A stretch of 64,000 bases of DNA from Thermomucor indicae-seudaticae (taxonomy: Eukaryota; Mucoromycota; Mucoromycetes; Mucorales; Lichtheimiaceae): the NCBI GenBank assembly GCA_000787465.1, contig JSYX01000131.1:1-64000 (forward strand), in the 5' to 3' direction. This document shows positions 10,304-22,684 of the stretch, piece after piece; within the stretch, counting starts at the first letter, position 1; every line of letters starts with the position of its first letter. The translations under genes were made by a program, and so were the position numbers. Under the pieces are notes generated by a model. That model saw only the letters and a program-made list of their open reading frames with translations, searched no databases and was not told where the DNA came from.

Positions 10304-12808
10304 CAATCAAGTAATATCACACCTTCCTTCTCAGTATCCTCGATTTCCACTACTTCATCAGACGACACCCTCGGTCTTTTGGCTTGCGTATCCTCCATTT
10401 CTTCATCTTCACTACGTCGCCGCTTTAGACCTGACGGCTCTTTCTTCTTTTCTGTTAACAAGATGGGCTCTAATAAGCGGACCTTGGCTTGCTCCGAAGC
10501 ACTGCTAGTAGATCAAAAAACCAATCAATCATTTTGTTTTTCGCTGGCGTCCATCACATATCCAACTCGTCAAAGCACATTCTTGTCTTACCCCTTTTGC
10601 AGCACCAAATCTACTTCCCGCCGGTCATCGTCCACACGTAGGATCGTTCCTTCCCGGATACTCAACTGACTCAGTGTCATGTCCAGATTACTCTCAAGAT
10701 CCATGTCATAAATAACCCTGCACGTGTGCAAGTTTTTAGCACATCCCCCCTATAACATAAAAAATGATGCGCAAGTACCTAGAACCATCCATCACTGTCA
10801 CGTCTTCTCCATCCATAGCAGCAGCATCTTGAGCCGTAATCACATTGTCCACTAGGTCACGTAGCTTGACCTTTTCGAAGTCTCCCACAGATACCGCAGC
10901 AGTTGCGACACGGCACACACTGCAGTCAGGGTTTGGCTTTGAGGGTTCTTCGAGTATAAGCAGCTGTGGCCTCTGCCCTACCGTAGACAAGTACGTCTAA
11001 TGGACAAAGTCAGAACTCTTATTTTATCTGTACTGTATAATGAATGTCTTACCCTCTTAATCTTTTCAATATTGCCTTGTAAAACAGCAAATCCCTTCAT
11101 AACAGCCACGCCCGCAATGATAGCGTTCGTGGTAGCGATTGCAGGAATAATATTACCAGCCATCGCTATTTTGTTGAAGCAAAAGAAAGAGATATCTTTA
11201 GTCAACATCCGTTTGACTGTAACAAAAACGAGGGTTTACCGACATTTGACTTCAAATCGACTTTTCTGTGGAATACTAAAGATGTGTGCCCGAATATTTG
11301 CAGTTGCAGTAACAAAATCTAGTGCGTCATCGTCATCCTTGTCGAATGACAGAATACTGCCTTCAGGAAGCGCTCGAAGCTGTTCTGATAGTCGCGTCAC
11401 GCTATCCTTGAACACCTCGAAACATTCTTCCAACGTCCACACCTTTTGGTCCTTGATACCTCCGCGTGTCTCCTTTAACGACTGCAATACGGAAGGATTG
11501 CTCGACATTGTGTTATACTTCAACGGTTTGGGTGGTGTTCGGTGTTTCCACATATCCTTCATGCTCAATAACCGCTCGATATCAGACGAGAAGACCTACA
11601 CAATATCGTTCATCGTCAAGGAAAATCGAACGTGCCGCTCTTCCTTTGTATCTTTTACCTTGTCAAACACGAGTTGGGGATAGGCGTCTGTACCCATGGC
11701 GGACTTGATCTTCTTTAGCTCTTCGGTTTCCCTTTTCAAGGCAGCCAATTCTTGCTCTAGCCATCATGATGAATCGTCGTGTTGGTTCATGCTCGACACC
11801 CAACAAGCTCTTTTGGGTTCCTTACCAGAGTCAGCGTCGTCTGCCTTGAGATCTTCCTCCTCTTCAGAGTTTCCAAACAGCTGACTACGTATGCACACGC
11901 AAGAGATCAATCCCAAAGGAAACCATCCTCAGGTCCCGTCCTTCTTTGCAGCTTACTTGAACAAATAGCTTTTGGCCCAAACAATACAATGAATCGGTGC
12001 ACTTGGTGTACTACGGATGGTGCACACCGGGTATGTTGTAGGTGTTGGCTTCGGATAGCAGTCAAAGCATTCTGTGATGCCCTGATATCTCCAGTCAACA
12101 ATACGCGGGAGCATCCCCTCCCCTCCATTCTTTCAATAGGTATACCTTTTTGATCACGTAGGCTTGGCCCAAGTAACCGGTCGTACCAGACTCAATCAAA
12201 GGAACATTGGCTGCCAAACACATTTGATTGACATGTCTTCTTGCCTCTGAAAGTGAGTCAAAGCCGAGTTTAGTGCACAAATACAGGACTGGATTTCTCA
12301 TTTTGCTTGCGCTTGCCTAAATTATCCAATGCATTAAAGACGATCGTGAACCGCGCAAACCACGCGACACTGAACTGGGGTTCTTTGATATTTGCCTGGT
12401 GTGCGACAATATGGACCGTCGGGTTAAACCGAAGCGCGGATTCTCTAGCGACCTGGGAGGTACAATAAGCAACGTAACAACTTGTACAATCCGGGCTTTT
12501 CTTTCATCTTTACATGGGCTTTCGATTTCTTGACATGCTGCTTTTGAAACAAGAATTGGCGGTTTAGATTCGAGATATCAATCGTGTCCAAGTCAATCTA
12601 TGAGCCGCAAAATGAGATCCACTCTTATTCTTCGCACACCGATGCTGTATAACATTACCACTTCGATGTTCTTGAATCCCGACAATACGAGATTCTTCAA
12701 CAATTCACAGCCAATACCACCGGCGCCTACCAGCAAGACGCGACTCGAGGCGACTCTGGCGTACAGTGAGTCACCGAGGATGCGTGCATTGTGGCGATCA
12801 CGAGCCAT
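10304..12808 (-). CDS. SUMO-activating enzyme subunit 2 (UBA2)
   Basis: This is the catalytic E1 subunit. It adenylates SUMO with its AOS1 partner and then carries it as a thioester, in the nucleus. The start at 12808 opens [19 protein letters not shown], followed by the nucleotide-binding loop [19 protein letters not shown]. The next exon encodes [17 protein letters not shown] (about 12590). Near 12170, [17 protein letters not shown] is followed by [20 protein letters not shown], which gives the zinc-binding Cys pair and the active-site Cys ([10 protein letters not shown], about 12030). The second zinc pair, PDCSVC, is near 10925, in front of the ubiquitin-fold domain. The C-terminus (10450-10304) is a basic/acidic tail with nuclear-localisation-like clusters (GLKRRRS, AKRPR) ending VILLD. 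The gene has many short introns, and all family landmarks are present and in order. Confidence 0.93.
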
Positions 12809-12896
12809 GGAACCGGAGACAAAGAAGAAGAGAAAAGTAAAAAGGTGGTCGGTGGAGGTGTCTTCAGTCACGTAACGACTTTATTAAGACATGAAC

Positions 12897-13720
12897 TTAA
12901 GAAACTTGATAGCAATCATAAGGTTTACGCGATGGACGCGGATCGGTAGTAGTAATAGAGTACTCGAAGGCGAAATGAGACGTGGTATACTGAGTAACAT
13001 CGGAAATTACGCTTTCACGGACATTTGAAGAATCGATCACCTCGTTGTGCTCATTTGTAAATTTGGATACGAAGTGCAGTAATAGTAGTAACAGTCTGTC
13101 GGTTGTCGTCGTTGGTGGTGGTGGCGTCAGCAAGCTGATTCAAGTACCAATTTGGATCCTTGCTTTGTTGGTGCTGTCGTTAATTCGCGTAAGATGCACC
13201 GATTTGTATAAAAGCTTGTGCCAAAATCGTTGTATTTCGACAGACGAGGCCCGCTCGTTAATGACGATACTTGTTGACTTTGAATAGTACTGTATCGCCT
13301 GATATTATACGCTCTATCAAGTGCTGCGGTTGTGTACACGGACGGTTCGTTGGTTCGGGCGCTGGTGCATCAGGATAATATTAATGTATATATACTATTG
13401 ACTGTGCAGCACTTACCCATCGCTGATGTTGTTCTTACTTGACCCGTTGTTCCAGGTTCACATAACAAAAAGATAAACCCCTGATTGATATCGACAATGA
13501 AGACAGACGTGTGAGGTGAATGGAGGGAAAACAGGATCATCAATGCAAGAATCGCAAGAACATTAGCAGATCAGACTGTCACGTACCACCCGTAACATAA
13601 GAGATGAGCCATCCTGGTACTGCAGTAAGCAGTATCGTGCGTCTGAAGCGATGTTTTCGCTGATGACATGGTGCAAAATAAAAGAAAATTTCTTCTGGCA
13701 GAGGCCTTTCATACATTAGT
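12897..13720 (-). CDS. Unrecognised multi-exon hypothetical protein
   Basis: I do not recognise this gene, and its limits are approximate. On the minus strand, several open stretches are bordered by plausible splice sites. Near 13650-13600 a basic-then-hydrophobic stretch reads RRTILLTAVPGWLISYVTG. Near 13480, FIVDINQGFIFLLCEPGTTG is followed by a GTAAGA donor. From 13347, after a CACCAG acceptor, comes SVYTTAALDRAYNIRRYSTI and then LTSGPRLSKYNDFGTSFYTN. The last open stretch reads SNVRESVISDVTQYTTSHFA and ends KPYDCYQVS with a stop at about 12897. One or two hydrophobic segments near the start and a Ser/Thr/Tyr-rich tail suggest a membrane or surface protein. Its 3' end is 89 bases from the UBA2 start, so it lies head-to-tail with UBA2 on the same strand. 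Confidence 0.4.
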
Positions 13721-14039
13721 GCGATGGCTGTGAAAACCATTCCAAGTTTATGAATTTTGACCCTTGTGTTTTCTTGTTTAGTTTCGCTGATTGCAGACCG
13801 CCGTGCAGTAGAGTTGGTTGGTGTCTTTCATCGTTTATTCATAACAGCATTGGAATACTAAAAGAAAAAAATATAATAAACGCGATTAAGTGTTCAAACG
13901 CTGACACACATCAAGCGCGAAGGACTTGGTCTTGCTCTAAGAGGAACAGCCACCACGTTCACGTTATGCGAGCAGCTTGCCTGGCATGATGATGGATACA
14001 GATCTAATAACATGTACGCTTATTTATTGATGAGATGGT

Positions 14040-16148
14040 GGCGCTTGTACCGTTGGAACATGCTTTGTCAGTTGCGTCCGTTAACTGACGTCAGTGGCTC
14101 CCCACTGTCGTCATCATCATCCATCGAACGTATCATATGCACTGACAGCTCACTAATGCATGCGACACCTTTGGTCGCCCATGACTTATTATATATGTAT
14201 TTCACGTAAAAGAAAAAAAGCCTCCAGGTCATGGCGTCGAAATGATTTTCACCTTCTTGTAAGAAGCATCCCTGCAATGATCGTCAAGGATTCGCTTGTT
14301 CTTATTCTTCTTGAACAGATCGATGATAAATGAGATTTGGTTGTAGACTTCGGTAAACAGGCCGCGAAGGACACAGTACACATGCTTGCGTTGCTGTTTA
14401 TCGAACATTGATACCGGTAATGTGCAACGGTCAACCAAGCCGAATCTATAGACACCTTTGGCATAATCCATGCAATATATGTACAAGACGGACCCCTGAA
14501 TTAACAGTCGTTAAATACAGATCAGTTGTCTAATCGCCCTTTGGATTACCTGCTAATTGGTATGAATACAGCTTGATGTTCTCCAGATCGTCAGCCGTTG
14601 CGTTGGGAATTTCGTCAGCAAATCATCCACAAACACTCCCTTGAACCAAGAGCGCATTTTATAAGATCATCGTGCCATTGTTTCCAGTTAGGGCATTTCG
14701 GCAGCCCGCCCGAGATCTCGCCGACCAAAGCCTCAGGCTTCCCACGACAACGCCTTGCTCTTCACAACGTAATCACATTTTTTTCCGGCTGGTGCTCGGT
14801 TTTGTGGATCACTGTGAATGGATTTCCATGTAATAACGGCCAAAGACGATGACGTGGCACTCGCCCCGCACGCCTAATCGTCCAGCCGTGACAAAGGAGG
14901 CTCCAAGACTCTCCCAACGCAATCGCAGACTCAAAAGGCTTCCGATCTTGGCGGCGCGATGATGTCCAGACAGATTTGCCGCCTCGCACATGGCACCATG
15001 ACGTTCGCATGCAGCGATGAAAGGCAGAATGCCTTTAAGAAAAGAACAGAAAGCAAGAGAAAAAAGGCAAATGAACAGAAGCGAGTTTTCCGTCCATTTT
15101 ATACGGCCTGATGATGTCAGCCATATGTTTCATGCAACTTGTCTGTTTCGTGATTCCGGGCAAAACTGAATCTTCACTTGTTATCGAAAATCTAGATTGG
15201 CCTTTGGCTTTCAGAAGCAGGTTTCTAATGGTATCGGGCGCACGTCCATCATTGTCAATTTTATTGTTTCTGCACTTGTGTGTCCTTCATATAAGATCCA
15301 GCGTCGTGTGAATGATAATTATCACCGATACCATAAGTAATGACTTACTTGGAGGCTGCTCTCTTGTAATCAATTTTAAATCCCTTCGCGATCTGAGTAA
15401 GGTTGGCTTCGTCAGTGCTCAGGAATTGAAAGATCTCGCGCAACGTGGGTGCAATTGTCTTCTTCTTTTGAACTATGCGATACAAATCGCGCTGGAAAGA
15501 TTCCACGCCATTTGTTCTTGTCCCATCGTCGGCAAACTGTGGGACCAAGACTTGGCGCGATTTGAATATCATTGACATTTCTGGACGTAGCCACCACTTA
15601 ACCCATGCTTTTGCTTTTGGGAAAGCCTCCTCAAGCGACTTCACAGCGGCTTCGAAAACATGCGTGCTAGTGGTCGACTGCATTGTGTCCGTGAACTCGA
15701 TGAATGCTTCTTGTTGGTCTGCCGGTACGATAGCACTTGATTTTGCGAACTCTTTCAAAGGACTGTTTCGAATGGTGGTAACAGCGTTCCAAATACGCGT
15801 CTGGACCATTTGCGCTGACAGGAAACATCTTGTTGAAAGCGCGGCAAAAGCCCTCGCGTTGGGCTTGAGAGAAGTCCATGATCATTCCGAAAAGACTGGG
15901 CTAATCCTCATCATCTTTAAGCCCGAAAGTTCTTAGCATCGCGGTAAAGTAGGATTTATTCTGCCACGGCGCACATGGACGTCGAATAATTCCACAGGTT
16001 GTTTGGTCCGCAAGTGACCTTTCCTGCTGTTTTCCAATGATCGCCCCACAAGCCAAGGAAAAGCAAAGCAGTCAATCAATGCAAACTCAATGGCTGGCCC
16101 CGCAATGCCACGAAGACTGCCCTCTATGTCTTGCTGGGTAAATGCCAT
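14040..16148 (-). pseudogene. Decayed MULE-like transposase
   Basis: The minus strand carries fragments of one long protein with breaks between them. From an ATG at 16148 it reads MAFTQQDIEGSLRGIAGPAI and then SRKGHLRTKQPVELFDVHVR. After an in-frame stop comes IMDFSQAQREGFCRAFNKMF with AYLERCYHHSKQS (15890-15760). The frame then shifts to LKEFAKSSAIVPADQQEAFI (about 15750), WVKWWLRPEMSMIFKS and TNGVESFQRDLYRIVQKKK, running to 15345. Further pieces lie at 15020-14800 and 14486-14230. The pattern 'DFS-AQ--GF--AF ... CY-H--QS' resembles the Mutator-like DDE transposase core, and the later 'TNG-ES' block resembles the region after it. At least one stop and one frameshift show that it is inactive. 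I see no clear terminal inverted repeats. Other DDE-type families are possible. Confidence 0.5.
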
Positions 16149-16537
16149 TTTCTTCTACGCAAATAGAACGCAATATTTTCCGTCGTAATTGTACTTTACT
16201 GGCTGACAAACAACGCAAATCCAAAGATCAGCGCAAACTACTTAAACATCAGCGAACAAGTTTTTAAGAGTGCAAACTCAACTCACCCGTTTGAAATGCC
16301 GGGTGTACGCAATGTGTCTTAGAGGGTAGCGCAAACCACTTTTGTCATGAGCGCAATTTACACAGCCAAAGTCAATCTGGACCTGAGCACAAATTTTCCC
16401 TTCATGGGAGCCAAAAAACTATGCTTGTCGCAAATCTCCAGGAAAAAATCCAGTAAACTTGAGGAATCGGTTGATACAGGAAACGTACTTAATGCTATCA
16501 TAATCAGGGATAAAAAAGGGTAGGTTTATTGCAAGGC

Positions 16538-17856
16538 TTATCGCTTCTTTGTGGTTCGTGGCTTGATATCCTCATCTCGTACGGCGTGCAGATAAATCTT
16601 ATTCGGGTTCGTAGGCAATGCAAATTTATAACCCTGACGCCAAAGCCATTAATACGTCTTGAAGCAAGCAACCTGCACAGGATCTCAAACTTACTTTTGA
16701 CCAGTCATAGCTTACTGCGTAGGCGAAAATAGTGCCATTACGGTTAAACGTCGAACAGGGAATCGTGCCGTTGACATTTGAGAAGCCCTTCAAACGCTGT
16801 TTCGATTCCTTGTCCCAGAAGCTCACTGTACCGTCTGAACCAGCTGTCGAGAACGTGCCATAAAGAGGATGAAAGTTGATTGCGTTCACCGAATAGACAT
16901 TCTTGGAGTCATCTCTGTGACATTTGAAAGAGAAATTCTTGCTGCAACGAGTGTGAAGCTTTAGCGACACGAGGTCAAAGCTGCAAGTAGTAATTTTGAT
17001 GCGAACTTACGATTGGTCTTTGTCCTCGACATACTGTATACCTACTCGACCTTCGATGGAACCAATAGCGTATCCTTTGTGGTCAGGGAAACACGAGACG
17101 ACTCTTGTTTGCCACTTTAGTGGTGACATAGTTTGCTAATGTTGTTGTCGCCGAAAATAATCAACACTCTGCAAGTCGCGATGTGAGTTTTTGAAAAAAG
17201 AATCTTACTTTAAAGATGACTGTGGGATTATTGAGGTCGAATATGCAGACATGCTTTTCGGCCGTTGCAGCCACCATAAGCGGCCCTGATGAATCCAGCG
17301 CATAACATCGTTCTGGTAATTGAATCGTGCCGATTGGCTGAGGCGAACGCAAGTCCCAATACTTCAGCGTTTTATCCCAACTGCCAGTCGCCAGAATTTG
17401 TTGCGCTTGATCAAGAAATTTCACGCATTTGATGGGCTCAGCATGCTGCGCAACTTGTGTTGTCTGGCCCGTTGTGATGTCAAACATTCTGCCGGCTTTA
17501 TCTGCACCACCCGATGCCACTTTGGTACCGTCCTAAAAAAGCCGTTCTGCTATATGAGCATACTTTGAACTGTCAGAATATAGCTTTACAAAGCGCGTTT
17601 TCTTCACCTTGCTCCAGTCAACGCTTAGTACTGGACCCTCATGGGCGTAAGAAGCTTTTGGAACAGTATTGCCAGATGGCTGAACTTCGTATATCCGGAC
17701 CTGACAACAGTTGCAGTGAGAAAAAAGCACCTTCTCTTTCTCCTCCTTCTATGACCGGAAATGCGGTACCTGATTGTCCCACGACGACACAGCTAAATAG
17801 TCGGCTTGTGTTGAAAACGCGAGTCCGGAAATGCCATCGGTAGGTGGTGATGCTAC
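16538..17856 (-). CDS. RAE1/GLE2 mRNA export factor, WD-repeat protein (5' exon not resolved)
   Basis: This is a seven-bladed WD40 protein that docks at the nuclear pore through Nup98-type GLEBS motifs and functions in mRNA export. The first recognised exon starts at 17856 with [20 protein letters not shown], then LAVSSWDNQ. The next gives [20 protein letters not shown], then [40 protein letters not shown] and LPERCYALD. Later exons carry [50 protein letters not shown] and [12 protein letters not shown]. The last exon is [20 protein letters not shown], ending KPRTTKKR with the stop at 16538-16540. The family has a short N-terminal segment before VASPP. The exon with its ATG must lie upstream of 17856, but I could not place it. 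Confidence 0.92.
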
Positions 17857-17869
17857 CTAAAGCAAAATT

Positions 17870-19936
17870 GTACCCTCGTTAATCGGCCGTGCAAAGATTT
17901 GTGCTTTTAATCCAGTCCATGTCCCCACTGCAAGCCGGTGGTAAGGATCTATCCGTGCACTTTGCAGTAACCAAAGACTGCTGGCAAGAGGTTTTCGAAT
18001 GTGTAATTTGTCTACTTGCCTCGAAATCTTTAGGATCCATCAAGAACAGGAAAAGTTAGATTTGGAGGCACACGCAGTACTCTCCAGTTTTCACTTCCAT
18101 TCAAGTCACCGTCACACTTGCACTTTGACCTGTTTGATGCCATGCAATGGTCCCTATTGGAAACCATATATACTCGATCTAATTGCTATACCTCATGGTC
18201 AAATCATCAATCTTGCAGCTTCCAAATGTCTCGTTTCTAATGTTGTCCGGATGGGACAAGTTGGGATACATATAACTTGCATAGCACTTTCTCGTATCTC
18301 CGATTCACTCTCTGCATCCTGCTTCATGAAGAGAACTTTACAACGGGGCCTGTGAATCAATATCGACGTGTCTTTCTTCGAAATGACGCACCGGAAGCCC
18401 TGTGGACAAGATGCTTTCTTAATCTTGTACCACTATGTTGGAGATACCGAATACTTTCGTCTTAATTTCACACTTCTGGTCCCAATGAATGTGGTCAAGA
18501 CTTCGCCGATGACATGGTTGGACACTGAGTGAGATACGTCAGACATGTTGCTTTGGCTATACAGGAATCAATTTTGGTTAGCTGTATGCCCTTGTCTACC
18601 TTGAGCTTTACACTACTTCACAAGCACCTCTGGTCGTCTTTGACGCGACTTCTCTTTTCCCTAGTGCTGTGTTCAACAGCTGCAGCCTTACACTCTCAGT
18701 TGCCCTGACATCCCAAAGAACAACAAACCGCTTGTGATTTGCAAATGTAACCTGCCGTATCATTTTGTACTTTTTGGCACAAGTTCTAAATGATAAAGCA
18801 TTGCAAAGTTTCTGGCATAATAGCAACGCGTGATCCAGCAAAAGTTTCGTTATCTACGGATGGTTACATCGAGTTAAACTGTATATCGGGATAAATGTTC
18901 CACCTAGTCAGTGTCTGTCAGCACTTTTTTCTTATATTCGACTGTGTATCTATGCCTGGAAAAAGCCTGACAATGTCAGCAATAGCCGTCTCTGTCGTGC
19001 CGAGCACTCGGGTCATCGCTGAAATGCTAGAACAGTTAAGACAGCCGATACTTCTGGACTGCCGGTATACTGTATGCGCTATGCACATGTCTACACTAAA
19101 GCTACAGTTCCCTACAGCTGGTGGCGGGCGACAACCATATCATCCCCTTCAATGACAGTGACTCGCGGAACGTAGCAAAACAAGCCCGAGGCGAGATTAA
19201 TACATGCCATTTTCGGTATCTGCATTTGCTCTATAACGTGACAAAGCGTGCGTAGTGGTGCACGGAAATCTTGAATGGATTCGATGGACGCAATTGGAAT
19301 GGTTATGGGAAGTCGCTGTAAAATCTGAGTGACTGTGGTTATGGGTCACACGAAGTGATTAAGTAATCACTCTTCTCCACATCTCTTTTTGCTCACGCGT
19401 GCTTTTACTGACTTAAGGAAATCGTGTCTGCTTCCTTTGGTCAACTTCTCGGTCATTTGCTAATTAAAATGGAATTTTGGCAAGCAAGATTTCCGTATTT
19501 TTTCCTGCTTTATATGAATTGGCAATTAAACGTCTTTTTCAGCAAAAACAGGAATGATGATCCGTCTGTTTCCGGGAAATTCGAAGGATATTTGGAGGCT
19601 TGTTCCGCGGACCTCACGAATTTGGCTGATCTGGGCCTGGGCTTTGTCTTTCATGTAACAATGCAATTACCCCGCGCCCAGAGTTCCCACCGAATCACAA
19701 CGCTGGTTTTCTCCGTGGGGAAAGCTCCATGTCTGGATTGCAGCAACCCTTATGTCAGCAAATCCTTCTGTTTCTCTCTCTGTGTCTCTTGTGATTCCTT
19801 GTTTTTTCCCCTTTTCCCGTGTATAAAAGCAAGTTTTTCTTTCGGTTTTCTTGATCTTCTTTAACCCTCACCTTTTTGTCTACCTCTACTTGCCTCCCCT
19901 TTTGTCCCTTCTAGCCACTGAAAGACAAATAGAACT
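17870..19936. other. Gene-poor region between RAE1 and the sugar transporter
   Basis: About 2 kb without a supported gene. The RAE1 first exon and promoter should be near 17870-18050. The minus strand at 18540-18100 contains coding-like scraps (such as VIGEVLTTFIGTRSVKLRRK) broken by stops, which may be a decayed gene or transposon. A perfect 8-bp inverted repeat is at 19354-19371. A pyrimidine-rich leader (19850-19930) precedes the transporter ATG. Confidence 0.4.
19354..19371. repeat. Perfect inverted repeat AGTGATTA-AG-TAATCACT
   Basis: Two 8-base arms, exact reverse complements, are separated by two bases. The repeat is about 570 bases upstream of the sugar-transporter start. This symmetry suits a dimeric DNA-binding protein, but no factor can be named. 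Confidence 0.45.
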
Positions 19937-21897
19937 ATGGGCTTAGCAGGGAAGATAGCAAACAATGTTTATGTAAAGTTTTCGCCACCATCTGGACAAA
20001 AAGAAAGAAGAATCCAACCAAACTATTTGATTACATAGATCATTGGCAGTTTTGCTGCCATTGCAGGCATCATGTTTGGTTTTGATATTGGAAGTAACTC
20101 TGGTGTGATCGGGACTCATCAGTAAGTTCGCCTTTTAGAATGCTTGATCCGCAGGACATATGAACCGACTTTTTTGACAAACAGGTATCGAACCTACTTC
20201 AATTATCCCGATGATCTGCTTCAGGGTGGTATCAACGGTGCCCTTAGTGCTGGTTGCTTCGTCGGTGCCTTGCTCGCTGGTTTTCCTGCCGATAAATTCT
20301 CCCGAAAGTTCACTCTGATCGGTGCTTCTGCGTTATTTGTTATCGGATCAGTCTTTCAAGCTGCTTCAAATGGTGTTCCTCTTCTTTGCGTTGGGCGTGT
20401 ATTGAACGGTAAGTTAGACACAAAAAGGTTAAAGAGAAGTTGTAGAAAGATCCACGTGACAATTGCTTTTAGGTCTTTCCGTCGGCGTCACGTCTATGGT
20501 CGTACCTTTGTACCAGTCAGAAATTGCTCCCAAAGAAATTCGTGGTCGCATCGTTGCTGTCCAGCAATGGAGTATTACTTGGGGTATTATGATCTCGTAC
20601 GTACCTTGATTGGGAAGCACATGACACACAAAGTGGGTCACTGACCCACCCCTGCAATGCCTAGGTTCTGGATTCAGTATGGTTCACAGTTTATCGAAGG
20701 TTCAAGTTACACCGCTGCTTTCCGTATTCCATGGGCTGTACAGTCGGTTCCAGGTATATAACAACTTTCATTGTTCGCCTCGATGACCTTGTTTTTCACT
20801 TACATGCTAACGGTATATTCTATGATGACACTATTGTAGCCCTCATTTTGGTGTGCGGCATGTGGTTCTTCCCTCACTCACCTCGTTGGTTAGCCGACAA
20901 GGGCCGCATCGAAGAAGCCCGCAAGGTCCTTGCAGACATCCACGGCAACGGTGACGTGAACCATCCACGTGTCTTGATGGAAATGGCCGAAATTGAAGCT
21001 GTCATCAAGTTTGACCGCGAGCAGGCCTCGCATCGCTATAGCGATCTTTTGCAGCCCCGCTATGCTTACCGTGCTTTCTTGGGTGTCTGTTTGCAAATCT
21101 GGCAGCAACTGACTGGCATGAATATCATCATGTTTTACTGCGTGCTGCTGTTCGAGCAAGCTGGTATCGGTAACAGTCAAGAAGCTACTCTTTTGGCCTC
21201 CGGTATCAACTACGTCGTGAACGTCGTCATGACTGTGCCAGCTATCCTCTTTGTTGACAGATGGGGTCGTCGCCCAACCATGATCTTTGGCGCTCTCTTG
21301 ATGTCTCTCTTCTTATGGATCGTCGGCGGAGTGATGAGCACTGGCTACTGGTACCAAGACCCGACGGACAACTACAAGTGGAAGATGACCATGTCCGATC
21401 ACACGCGTGCCAATGGTATGGTAGCCTGCATCTATCTTTTTGTCGCGTCCTTCGCCACTACCTGGGGTCCTCTTGGCTGGATTTACCCTGCTGAAATCTT
21501 CCCTCTTCGCATTCGTGCCGTTGGTGTTTCCTTGTCTACTTCTGCCAACTGGCTTTTCAACTGGGTGTTGAACTTTGTTGTTCCTATGCTGATGCAGCGC
21601 TTGCGTTTTGGTCTTTACATGCTCTTTGCCGGCTTCAACTTTCTCATGGCTGTCCATGTTTACCTGGCTTACCCAGAAACCAAGGGCTACACTGTAAGTT
21701 TCGGTCGACAGGGAAAAGATGCCCTTCTACTCTTTGCTGATCTGTATCCCTGATAGCTGGAAGAAATGGACGTTGTCTTTGAGCACAGTCCACGCAAGAA
21801 ACTGGACCGTGCCTGGGTCGAACAAGTTGTTGCTGAACGCTCAGGTTGCGCTCATGAGAAGGCTTCTGTGCAAGACAAGGCCGAAGACATGGCATAA
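19937..21897 (+). CDS. MFS sugar (hexose) transporter
   Basis: This is a 12-helix sugar/H+ symporter-type protein of the plasma membrane. The ATG at 19937 gives MGLAGKIANNVY. A first intron (about 19971-20037) joins to IIGSFAAIAGIMFGFDIGSN. Then come LPADKFSRK-like loop residues, RVLN-GLSVGVTSMVVPLYQSEI across an intron, RGRIVAVQQWSITWGIMIS, and an intron containing a hairpin. The central loop has FPHSPRWLADKGRIEEARKV (the PESPR-type motif). Helix 7 has QIWQQLTGMNIIMFY, the loop after helix 8 has DRWGRRPTMIFGA, and the end has YPETKGYTLEEMDVVFE across the last intron. These are the signature motifs of the sugar-porter family. The C-terminal tail is short and charged. The substrate is probably glucose or a related hexose; specificity cannot be read from sequence. 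Confidence 0.93.
20633..20649. repeat. Intronic hairpin, 8-bp stem with 1-nt loop
   Basis: GTGGGTCA, C, TGACCCAC forms a perfect inverted repeat inside an intron of the sugar transporter (donor after ATGATCTC, acceptor before GTTCTGG). Confidence 0.6.
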
Positions 21898-22684
21898 AAA
21901 ACGCAAGGTCATGGGTTGTCGAATATCAAGCCTTCATAATTCTCTCACGTTGTACGCGTATACACCCTCTTCTCTTATTATAGTCTTACCATACTAGTTT
22001 TCCAGTGTACTTCTTTCTATTCAATTAATACATATCCCCTGTACGCTAACTAAATAAATGATACTAAACCGCTATTTCAATATTCCGTTCTCCTTTCTTT
22101 GGATGCGTTAACAAAAGCCAGTCTGAAGGGCTATCGTGTCTCCCTGTGATGATTCAGGATTAACTGTGATCGTTCAGTATTAACATACAATTCCCGTAAG
22201 TAAGAATAAAACGCTATAGAAGCTGACGAAAGGTGAGATTAAGTCTCCATGCGAAAACTGACTTGCACTCAGCGCGAGAGGAAACTACCCGAGTGCATGC
22301 TGTGAGAAAAATCCAGCGCTATTACAGGTACCAAGACGCAGAGGGATCTATTACAGTTTCAAGGTGCTTCCTTTAATTGAAAAAACTTGCTATTCCAGGT
22401 GATCCACCATTATCGTGGTACATGTGCTATTGTGGGACAGAAGCCCTGTAGGGTCCAAAGGGCCATAATATGGGGAAAAGCTTTAGCCGTAAGCATTATT
22501 CGTGAATATTCATGAGTAAAGCAGTGACAGTGTACTGCTGTATTCGACTGGGGTCCACAGTGTTAGAAGACGGTGTTTGCTAAGCAGTGGCAAGGTACGG
22601 AGCAAGCTGTGTTTGAAAATACTAAGGGCAAGGAAAAACAGAGACCGTGAACGAAGCTTCGTAGAAGCGAGTAGATACGGCAAA
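21898..22684. other. Intergenic with a 20-bp tandem duplication
   Basis: 3' region of the transporter and 5' flank of a small gene. It holds two adjacent 20-base units (22145-22164 and 22165-22184). No gene seen. Confidence 0.5.
22145..22184. repeat. Tandem 20-bp direct repeat, two copies
   Basis: The units TGTGATGATTCAGGATTAAC and TGTGATCGTTCAGTATTAAC are directly adjacent and match at 17 of 20 positions. Confidence 0.65.

Noticed and set aside
15475..15936. 153-codon plus-strand frame opposite the transposase relic
   Set aside because: It is the complement of the better-supported minus-strand transposase blocks.
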